This document shows, one piece after another, positions 25,501-37,500 of a DNA stretch of 64,000 bases. The DNA comes from Apostichopus japonicus (taxonomy: Eukaryota > Echinodermata > Holothuroidea > Aspidochirotida > Stichopodidae), in NCBI RefSeq assembly GCF_037975245.1, contig NC_092583.1, positions 1,993,264 through 2,057,263 on the forward strand. Direction: 5' to 3'. The notes beneath the pieces were generated by a model, which saw only the letters and a program-made list of their open reading frames with translations, did not search any database and had not been told where the DNA came from. How positions within the stretch are numbered: position 1 is the first letter of the stretch; every line of letters starts with the position of its first letter. Position numbers and translations under genes: made by a program.

Positions 25501-28500
25501 CCTGAAATAAAGGTGAGAATCTCAAATGCAAGTTTGCAAGTGCAAGTTTGATTTTCATTTAGTATAAATCCATTCACCTATCAAGATAAGAAGTTCTTCT
25601 TTAAGTTTCTTCTACCTTCACGTCTTTCCGTTATCTAATTCCATTTTTAGTCTCCTTGTTCTCTTCACTCCTAAATCTTGTTGTTAATCTCCCTGCCATC
25701 CCTATTTTATTCCAAGTTTCCTTTTCTCTTGACACGTTCAGTTTGTTTACTTCTATTAATATGTTTGACTTTACCAAATAACAGACTGTTAAAATTTATT
25801 CACGCCTGAAAATTTCTCAACTTGCCAAAAATTTATGACACCATCATGAAATTGTGTAGAAAAGCCATAGTTTGAAAGCTTGGGAGTAGGACGACTGGGT
25901 TTTCCAGAGGAAAATGGAATGTAATGTGAAATGATCTAACCTGTGCCAAGAGGCCGAAGAATTTCTCGTAGGTCCTAAGCTGTGCGCAGCAGTCGATTAT
26001 CATCAGGCATATTTCAGTCTGTGGAACGAAGAAAAAGAGTTAATGTTACGGATGTGTTCAGAGGAGACTTCCCTCCATTGAGAAACCAAATAAAGGCTCT
26101 GTCTCTTGCGCGACAATATTAAAGTGTTGCACCATAATAATAATAATAATCATAATAATACTTATTTATATAGCGCATTATACTGGCGGTCTCAATGTGC
26201 TTTATTAGAAACAAAATGAGTACAAAAACTCAGCATAGTAGAACAAAATTGCGTGGATTTTATCAATGCAACTAATGGCTGAAGCGATACCATAGTCCCT
26301 GGTTCAAGCAAATGTAAAACGCAGAGAATGTGTAACCAAAATCCTATCGGTACTGGCTACCATGCAGCTCCACAGGAACATAGAATAATGTAATGTAATA
26401 CTGGAATCAATTTTCTATTTTATAATTTTTCTTTTTATTGCCATATTATAAAGATTAAAAACATTCTTCCAAGTGGAGGATTGTTAAGGTGAATGCTAAA
26501 AACACACAAATGACGTCCTACCAACTTGAAGAGGAAATAGCTTCAGGTATAACGTTTGAAAAGAAGTCCTCTAACCTTATTTTAAAATCTACTAAATAAT
26601 TCGCCATTTTACAAAAAGTCCAATTGTCTCAATACCACATTTTATTTGACTGAATGACTTTGAGAGGATATTTTTGTTACCTCTTGACCTGGTTTGATCT
26701 CCATCCTCATCATCTTATGAGCGCATTCTTCAAAGTCAAGACTGGACTGCACGGTGAGATAAACCGTCCTCCTCAGAGCAGTTAGGTTTGTCTCGGTTTC
26801 GTCCTGTATTTCCATCTTCTCTGTCACTTCTAAGAGAAAATATTACAAATTGACAGACAATTTAACCGAAAAGAACATTCAAATGTGGTTTTATTTTATT
26901 TTATTATATTCAGCAAATTATCATTCTTCATCTACATACAAAAAACTTGCACATATAGAGAAACATTTAACATACAAGATGGAAATATACTCAAATGCAT
27001 CAAAAAGAAAATAACATGCCAAGGATAACCCTTTAAGCTAAAAGCTTATTTCCAAAAGGGTCCTTATAACCTTAAAACTAGAGCACCAATGGTGCAGAAG
27101 CTCATACCTTTTCGAGCTGAAGAATGTAGGGCCCACAAAACCAATTTTGGGCCCATGAGGGATACCCCCCCCCCTCCGTTAGCAGAATCCTGGCCACACC
27201 ACTGGCTATGATTCCTATTTTCCCCTTTAAATCCTATTTTACCCGCTCTCTCAAACAATACCACTGACCTACCCTATTAAACTTTCTCCCCCTCTACCTT
27301 AGCAGACATAACAAGCACTCCCTACAAGACATAACTTCACAAGCTGCCTACATACCTCAGGCTCAAAGACTTCTAAGAATCGGCAAGTGCTGATTGGCCA
27401 TAGGGCTCTCATGCTTACAGTTCAACAGTTAATAACAACTCCCAGTCCTGCTTTAATTCCACTAACAGCCTCTGCAGAGCTTAACCACAAATGTAAACAA
27501 ACACTGCAGAAACTGGGAGACAAATTAAAGGAGCTTTGGCAAAAAGTGAAGGCTCAGATTTTTTTAAACAATGGGGATTAATTGTAATTAATTAACTTTT
27601 GACCAAAAATTTTTAGGCATCACCTTATTCATACACAATCCAACAATCATCAGTTCAACTTTGAATATGATCCATCAAAATCTTGAGGAGATTGAGATAT
27701 TTGAAAATATTACAAAGAATGACCTCCGATGACCCCCTAAATGACCTTTGACCTCAATTTTCCGAACACCCCTCGTAACTCTCATCCCGAGGAACATTGT
27801 GACTAAGTTTCATTATAATTGGCCATACACTGTACGAACAGGAGCAATTTGAAAATATAGGGCCGCGGCCCAGGCCACAAAAGACCCCTAGTTGATCTTT
27901 GATCTCAAATTCATGAACACCCTGAAGGTAAAACTACCATAGTACTATCGTGACAAACCCTCAACATTGTACCATGGAATCTGTAGGAGAAGAAGCATTT
28001 TGCGTATTTCCACAAAATGGCCCATTACGGCCCACAGGTGACCTTTGACCCCAAATTTTGGACCATCTCTGATGGCCCTATACCCAATGGTCCTTGTGTC
28101 CAAGTTTCATGAAATTCCATCAAACACTGTGCGAGTGGGAGCGGTTTTACCAATTGTTGACGGATAGAGTGATAGAGTGATAGAATGATAGAGTGATAGA
28201 GTGATAGACGCTGCACTGTAACAATAGCTCACACCAGCATGCTGGTATGAGCTAAAAACAAGATAAGAAATTTACTATTAAAACACATAAAACATGCATA
28301 CCATCACTGTAAAAAATAAAAAGATAGAAAGATGGCTCATTTAACACAAAGTTCAGTTAGGTTAGGTTTTTCACCCTTAAGATGCAGCGATTTAATTTTG
28401 CTATTCAATGATCTTTCACCCCTAGATAATCCTATCTTTACTAATCCCTGATTAATCTGCTCCTAATCTTACCTCCTTCCTCTTGGTCATCGTCGGAATC

Positions 28501-31500
28501 CTCTCCGCTCTCATCGTCGTCTGACCCGCTTCCGTCGGAACCGCTGCTCTCTTCTCCTAGAATCTCAGCTCGGATAGCTTTGTACTTTTCTTCATTTTCC
28601 AGATACTCTGGGTCGTGCTTGAAAATATCTGCAAAAAAGGGGAAAAAAACAAATGACAACTTAATTAGGGATGAATTTAGGTAGAATTTTAGTCTCGATA
28701 TGTCATGGTACGAGAAAAAACGGAAACATTTCCGTGCTAGAAATGTTCCAAGAGCTTTCCTGGTTTTCAAGATATTCACTTTAACAATATACTAAATCTC
28801 TGGAATGTTCCTTTTAAGTTTTTCGCCGGCTCCTTGGGGCAGGCCGCCGATGTAAATGTTAATCCGTGGTGTTAAAAAATTCTGGTGACTGAACCAAAAA
28901 TATGTTCTTTTAACTTGCTATAAACAACTAGACACATTTTTTATGACATTCAATACCATTTGAGCCTTGACAAAATTTGGAACACTTTTGTACAAACATG
29001 ATATTATTCACAACAAAAAAAGGTTTATATTTCCTACTGACTTTTGTCTTGAAACTGAGGAACAGACCTCAGCGTCATTGCGTTAGACTACATAGTCCAG
29101 CCGCTGTGATTGATGTGCCTCTGATGTTTGAGGGTCAATTTCTGAAAACTTTAAAGTGGTTATAGAAATGCTACCAGCAATGTCTTTTCATCTTCGGTCT
29201 ACATTTCATCAAAATAAATATCTGCGCCCTAAAATTGACTCCTTCAGAGACACTGTGATGAGATTTATAACTACTTTGTAAGCCAAGGTTTGGAATTCTC
29301 GGAGGATTATGTTCATGTTGGGAATTTCCACTTAACTTCACCATTGATGTTATAGGTTAAACTCATCCAGCAAGCCATGAAGGTTTTAAGCAGCCCATTC
29401 AAACTCACAACTTTGAAGCTAATAAAGTATGAAAGGGAACGACACATATAATAACATACCACAAATATAATATTGTTGTAGTGATTCGTAAAACCAGTCA
29501 GACAAATACCACAAACTTTACCAAAACCCTGTAGAAGAAATACATATGAAGTGGTTATATTTTCATATCTCATAATTTTGAGATTTTTGTGGATTTGATT
29601 ACTTTACTTTCATAAAATAGGAAAAAAAACAAGCTTCTCTGTAAAATCACTGTTGTGCATTTGTGAAGTTATGTCTGACTGTTACAAATCACTAAAATAA
29701 TATATTGTGCTCAAAGCTGTATTTTTCAGTATGTGTTTTATGATGAAGACAATGTAAACACCTACAACTCACCTCCTACGAATGTCGGTATTAATGACAC
29801 CCTACCGAATGTCGGTATTAATGACACCCTACAGAATGTCGGTATTAATGACACACTACCGATGTACGGTATTAATCACACCCAAACGATGTACGGGATT
29901 AATGACACCCTACCGAATGTCGGTATTAATGACACCCTACCGAATGTCGGTATCAATGACACCCTACCGAATGTCGGTATTAATGACACCCTACCGAATG
30001 TTGGTATTAATGAAACCCTACCGAATGTCGGTATCAATGACACCCTACCGAATGTCGGTATTAATGACACCTACCGAATGTCGGTATTAATGACACCCTA
30101 CCGAATGTCGGTATTAATGACACCCTAACGATGTACGGTGATAGATTCAGAGAGTGACTTACTCAGCAGGTCTTCTGTGTCGTAGTTTTCCTCCAGCGTG
30201 AGCATGTGCGTGTACTGGTCCGATTCCTCCACCAGTTCCAGACCATCTGCTATGGCTGGAAAGTCCTTGAAACCGTCCTTCCTGTTGGCAAACATCACCT
30301 CCACCATGTACTGGACTCGTTTGTCTATGGCAGCCTCGTGCAGAATACTTCGAGATCGTTCGAATATCGCTGGAAACAAAGTCACGACGAAAGGCATATT
30401 ATTTATCAGCACCAGGAGACGTAAACAAGGATACAAGCTTAACATATCTCTGGTAATGTTAAATGTTTGCTTGAAAAAAATCTAAAATATCCAAAGACTC
30501 TATATGTCTTTCGTGAGATTAATACAAGTGAAACACTTTCAGCTTCCGTTCAATGTAGCATTGACTTGTTTCATTTTCCAAAAATCGCAGTAGCAAGGGA
30601 TTTATTCAGCTCCTAGGATTACAGTTAAAATTGTTTCATTTAAGCTTCTTCAAGAATGAGATGTAAAAGAGGTATACATAATGACAAAGTATCATTCCCG
30701 AACACACTCCGTATTCTTATACAAGCAATTTGCAAACCTAAAACTTTAAGACATGAGTATGAGTTTAATTTTGTCATGGAGAAAGACCTCAGATGTAGTT
30801 ATGGACAATGCTTTTTTAATATTTTTTTTTGGCACTAGATCACGTTTTTGGGGATTTTGAAATTTTACTCTAAATTGGGCTATAAATGAACAGAAATTGT
30901 TGACCAGCAATTTAATACTAACCGTGAACTCCCCGAGGGGTCACTTCTGATAGCTTTTGGCCGCACTCCTTCATGAATCCCACGGCGATTTCAACACTGT
31001 CGTCAGTTGGGTTCTCGAGCAGAAGGGTAAGTATCTCCAATGCTAACAATTCATGGGCCTGGGGTAAAGAGAAACAGTCAACATTTCAATTGCGCCAGCA
31101 AATTTAACCTTTCCAGGGATGTGCCCAGGATTTCTGATCGCCGTCCTAGGGTAGGGGTCTAAGGGGGAGGGGTGTCCCCTTCCCCTTTGAGAAATTCTTC
31201 AATTTTTGAAGGTGCTCAGATGCCAAATGCTGGCACTTGTGTAGCTTTTTAAGCACATACACAAGTACTAGTTTGCTAACAATTTACTTTTTTTTTTTTT
31301 TTTCATTTTATGTTGAATATATTGTTAGGAATGTCGGGATTTTAGATGAAAATAGTGCTGGGCGGGATTCACGATTTTTAAGACAGTTCTAGGTGGTAAT
31401 TTTTAGTGCTGGGCGGGGCAGCCCAGTGCCACCTAGCGTGGGCACATCCCTGCTTTCATTTGTTCAAATGCTTCAGTAGGTTAGACATACATTATATGTA

Positions 31501-34500
31501 TATGTATACATATAAATATATTTATATATAAGTGTGTGTGTATGCCTGAGTGTATGCCTGGAGTACCAAAAAGATGAACACAGGATTTGTGGTAAATATT
31601 GCAATAACTGAAATCATTTTATCTTATCTTTTCCTGCTAGAACATAAACTGGATGCAAGGTTCAAAGTCAAAAGAAACTGAACAGCATATGTAGATACCA
31701 AACAACAATGGCATTTCCCAAAATGCTATGCAAATTAACTCATTAATATTCATATATTAAACAGACTGTACCAAAATAGCAATGTGCAAACTTAAAATTT
31801 CACAGAAGGTGGCAGATTTTATCCATGACTCATTTTACTTTGCAAAATTCTACATTCTTACCACTTGTTGATTGACGAGGTGGGCAATGAACCTGGTAGA
31901 CGAAGCGCAGAGCGTTTTATCGTTCCTTCGGAATCCCTTCTTGAAATTCACAATGAGGCGGCGCAAGATGAGGTCGACGTTCTGTGGGAACTGCAGCAGA
32001 AAGACAGAGGAAGATATTACCGTAGGAACAACGTAACTACAATATCGCCGAGTCAACAATCCTATCAATTCGTATCAGTTACTATCAACATCGATCAATT
32101 TGTGATGCACATAGATAACATAACCATCTTTCCACCTTACTCTTACTCCCTGCCTAACACCTACAAGCTGCAATTGAAGAAGGCAGTCCACCATGACAAA
32201 TTGATATGATGTTACCTTAGAGCAGCCAGGACTTACTTTTCCCCAAGGCCCTCATCACAATCACTACACACAAAGATGGTGGCATAATACCCCTGCAAGA
32301 ATTCCTTCTCATGTATTGGATGTTATTCTCATATCATACTTTATCACGGACTGCCTCATAATTCACCCAACCTGGTCATATTCTGTCTACAGGAAAACCC
32401 ACATTTCAATAAAAAAAATGGGAAATGAATTATTATTATAATTATTATTTACCAAATTTATATAGCGCTCTGTTCATGCTTAAGCATGTTCAAGAGAGCT
32501 TTACAATGACAACAAAATGACAAAACCCTTAAAATATGAATATGAAGAATAAAATTGACACCGCTTAAATATTAATATAAAAAATATATATATATTTATT
32601 AATTAATGTTTCTTCATTTCTCTTTATTTATGAACAGACAGAATGGGACATAGTAAGGACGGAAGCCAAGAAGGGTCATCACAAAACTAAAATCTCACCT
32701 TGGTGTTGATGACAGCGACTAGGCCAGCGTAGACGTGGGTGAAAGTTGGAGCGGCTGTCTGTGCTGTGATGACGGACCGAGCCAGAAGACCCCTACAGAA
32801 GAGAAATAATAATAATAATAAAAAGTTCTTATACTTACAATAAAGTCTCGCCGCGCTGTACAAAAGAAAGTGAAAGATATGTACCCAATATACAATAAGA
32901 GAAAACATAACAATTATAACAATGAAATCAGGTGTGTCTTCAAAACAGTTTTGAACATCTCCACAGACACGAGATTCTTTATTTTGAGTGGGAGTTTATT
33001 CCAAAGGAGGGTTGAGGAGTACTGGAAAGATCGCTTGCCATAAGATTTAGTGGACACAGGGTGCATTGAGAGCAATAATTGGGTGCTAGAGCGAAGACGG
33101 CGAGTTGGGGTATAACTTTGAACAAGTTCACGCAAGTAGTGTGGCGCAATACCATGAATAACAGGAGTACCTTGTAATCAATACGCAGTTTGACAGGTAG
33201 CCAATGAAGGTCATGAAGTATGGGGGTGATGTGAGAGACAGGGCTAGTGCGAGTGATCAGCCTGGCGGCAGAGTTTGAATGTGTTGCAATTTAGCCAGTT
33301 GACTATCAGGGAGAAAGGGTTCATACTTGACAACTCATACTTATAACTGAGATATCAAATAACATCACAAATATCCATCAATTGTGGGTTGAAATGAATA
33401 CAAAAGACCTTTGCAAACGATTACATAAAATCTACAGGATTAACCAATATTTGGTTGATGTCCGTCAAAGTTGTGATCATACCCATGAGTTCACTTGCAT
33501 AAGAAAGCAAGTCATGCCCCCCCCCCCCCCCTCCTGCATAGATACTGCATAACTCAGTATGAAAACCACAACTAGATGGATTTCAAACAGCTTATGTCAT
33601 ACTCACATTAAGTTTCACTTAAAGTACTTTTCAATGAAGATACGTGAAAGAGGTGAAAACAAAATACTAACACAATATTCCTCAAATTTAACATATGAAA
33701 CCTTGCTTTGGGCCACAGGTCCCACAGATAAACTGTAATAGACCTACAGGTGCTGTTAATTCAGTTGTCCGATATAAATGTAGCCAAGTAACAAAGAATG
33801 ACCGATATGTCCTCTGTAGTCAGAAATGTGTAGGTTTTGTTAGCCAGTAGAAACTCCCATGATTCGTGTGGATCATAAGCCAGCCAACCACTATTTATCT
33901 CCATATTTCATATATCTCTACGGTGATTGAGGGTGATACTAATTTATTGTTTTACCTATTTAATTTAATGAAAAATTTAATTAAAAGAATGAAATTTGGT
34001 GTTAACGAGCAGTCTTCTGTCAGAAGATTTCCAAGGCTGATTCTAGTTGTCCGAATAGAGATTTGGTCGTCTGAGATGATCCGAGGACCGTTAAAAAATT
34101 TTGGCCTGATTGCCGCCATCGTTTTATATGAAGATGAAAAGAAATATTGAAATGCTGCAACCAACCTTCCTCTGACTAAGTTGAGCTTTAGGATCTCCGG
34201 TATGATAAATCCCATGTTGGTGATGTTGGCTTTGTTTACGATACCATTTATGCTCTTCTTGAGTGCCTCCCAGGCTATCCTCTGATAAGCCACGCTGTGT
34301 AGACACAAAAACGAGTGGTTTCAAACATTAACAGATTCCTCTTTTAATAAATAACTTGATTACCCATCACATGGCATACAGTAAAACATTCAATATTCTG
34401 ACCTACATTGAACTGGTTGTCCAGATCTAAAAATCAAAATATCCGAGCTGGACCCCTGGTCAGCCGTAAAATAAAACCTTGAATATCTGGATGTCCGCTA

Positions 34501-37500
34501 TCCAAAATGATAGATTTTCCAGATCCCATTCCCAAACAATCAGTCACATGTAACAGTTACGTTGTTCTCATATTAAAACAGTATTCCACCGATAAAAATA
34601 TAACCTTGAATATCTGGATGTCCGCTATCCAAATTTTAAAATTGTCCAGATTCGATTCCCAACCATTCAGTAACATTTTATAATGGTCTCAAATTTAAAG
34701 GGAAGTATATAACCGTACAAGTAAAATCTTGAATATCTGGACGAGCCTTATCCAAATTATTCGTTGTCCAGATCTGATTCCCAATCTATCAGTACCAAGT
34801 AACAGTAACACTGTTCTCATATTAAAAGAGTTTTTCACCGTAAAAATAAAACCTTGAATAACTGGATGGCCATTTTCCAAATTTTTAGAATGTCCAGACC
34901 TGGTTTCCATACATTCAGTAATGAGTAATTGTAATACTGGGTCTTAGATTAACAGAGAACTCAACCTTACAATATAACATTGATTATCTGGACGTTTATC
35001 ATTATGTAAATCCTGAATCATTCAATTCGATTCCACACATCCAATATACAGATCGGATTGGTTCAAAGTGCCAAGAAAAAAAACTTGCTTCTTTAAAGAA
35101 GGTTTAGTAAGAATCCCACCTTGTTTTATCTGTGATCTGGTCTTGCATCATCTTGAGTCTGGCCGGAGGGATGTAAGCGCCGCCCGTTTTGGAAGTCAAG
35201 AGATCGTCAATCTTGGGCTTCCTAGGAGGAGGGGGTGGTTCAGCCTCATCTGGGGCTTTGTTTTCCTTCTCCTCATCTCTCCTCTTATTTCTACGGTCTT
35301 CTCTCCCGCTGTAAAAAAACATGAGCAAGATCAAAATAAAATCTCAGTCAATAATAATAAAAATACATAACTTTTATATAGCACCACACAAACTATGAAA
35401 TAATTCTTGTAGCGCTTATATAAACCAACATTCCCACCCCTCCCCCCCGCCCTCTGCCCTGCCAAATCCAGTGAGGTATCCATGTGGCAATAACCATTTG
35501 ACCGCCAATATGTCCAATATTGAAAATTATTGCTTTCCACAAATTTCAGATAATAGTTTAGCTGTTTCTAACCTTTGACCTTTACAGGTCTAATTTTACC
35601 CTCAACTTTGATTGTTGAGGACTTATGCAGAGGCAACAATTGATCCTTTTTGTGACCCCTATATCTCCATAAATTGTAATGACACCACTGTGGTTAATTG
35701 AAGACAATAAAAGCTGTGATTACATTACGGGATAAAACGCTGCACTGCTGTGTTCAACAAATAGAATACGATCATATATTGATTTTGAATCTCAGCACGT
35801 TCACTTTAGACCCTGTGCTCGGTTACGAACACTCTGGTCAAGATCAACCAACGGCAAGTTGAGTGAGGTCTGTTTATTGAGAAGAACATGAGCAAACATT
35901 TTACCCCCAGCGCAGGGTCTGCTCCTGTGCCAACCCTGTCTATCACTGCGGGATCTGATCCACGTTGATCCGGTCTATCACTGCAGGATCTAATCCACGT
36001 TGATCCTGTCTATCACTGCTGGATCCAATCCACGTTGATCCTGTCTATCACTGTGGGATCTAATCCACGTCGATCCTGTCTATCACTGCAGGATCTCATC
36101 CACGTTTACACTACAAACCACAGCTGAACGCGGGTTCAACACCTGCTTCGTTCTCACCGGTAAACATGGCCCTATGCCACTTCATAACTCCTTTCTTTGC
36201 TACATACAGAGGAACGTAGGGAAATGTTGAAATAACAAGAGTTTACATATTATATATTACCTCTCCCCATCTCGTCGGTTTCCTCTTCTGTCCCGGCGAT
36301 CTCTGTCCTCTGGATCTCGTCTCTCACTACCAAAATAGAAACAAAGAGAAGATAGTTCAGCTTTCAATAGTGACAAAGAATCTTCGCTCAAGATAAGAAT
36401 TTTATAACATACATCAGAATTATATACCATATATCAGAATTTTACAACATATATCAGAATTTTATAACATATATCAGAAGTTTATAAACATATATCAGAA
36501 GTTTATAAACATATCAGAAGTTTATAACATATTTCAGAATGTTTTTACATGTATCAGAAGTTTATAACATATATCAGAATTTTATAACACATATCAGAAT
36601 TTTACAACATATATCCGAATTATATAACTTATATCCAAATTATATAACATATATCAGAAGTTTATAACATATATCAGAAGTTTACAACATATATCAGAAG
36701 GTACAACATATATCAGAATTTTACAACATATATCAGAATTTTGAAGTTAATCATCGGTAAGCTTACTCAGGTGAATCCTCCTTCCTTCCTCTGTCTCTTC
36801 TCTGGAATCTCCGCTCTCTAAACTTCTTCTGGGCGTCTTCGTAATCTTCCGGATCCTTGTCCGAGTCCCCGGACTCCCCGTCTTTCTTCGTCGCTCTCTT
36901 TTCGAACTTCTCTCTGGCTTTGCTGTAGTCTCCGCCAGATGGCGACGGCGTGGCATCTTCCTTTGTCTTATCTTTACTGCTTCTGAAAAAGAAAGAAAAA
37001 GTAACAAAAAATCAGGAGGGTTAAGGAAATGTCAGCCTTCATATGTCAGCCTTATATAGGTCTCTTTCACCCTTTTTTTCTCCACCCCTTTCTGTCTTTG
37101 TCCTTGTCTAATTTATTGCATACCCTAGCTCTTCCCTTAATCCTCTCCACTGTTTATCTCCTACCTCTCCTCTTCCTCCGTTGTTTTCTTTCTTCTCTCC
37201 ATCCATTGTCTACTAATCTCCTTACATCTATCTCTTTGTGTTTGCCATGCTCATTAACATGTCTGTATTCTGTGCGTGTATTTGTCCTTTCTGTTAAACT
37301 GTTACTTGTCATTAAGTCATTTAGCATATGAAGAAGGTCCTGCTAGGATCGAAACGTCAGGCCACCTTACTTTTACACAAGCCTTAATATGTCACAACCT
37401 TTTTAAAACAATTTACCGATGTCCAAAGGTTGGCACGAGCAAGTATGTTACATTGCCACCCGGTCAGAGTTGTCCCTGCCCTACCTGCATTTTTTTTAAA

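Noticed and set aside
29733-30128. 131-codon open frame with repeated VGINDTLPN
   Set aside because: It is produced by a 27-bp minisatellite, a multiple of three, inside a CWC22 intron; no family similarity.
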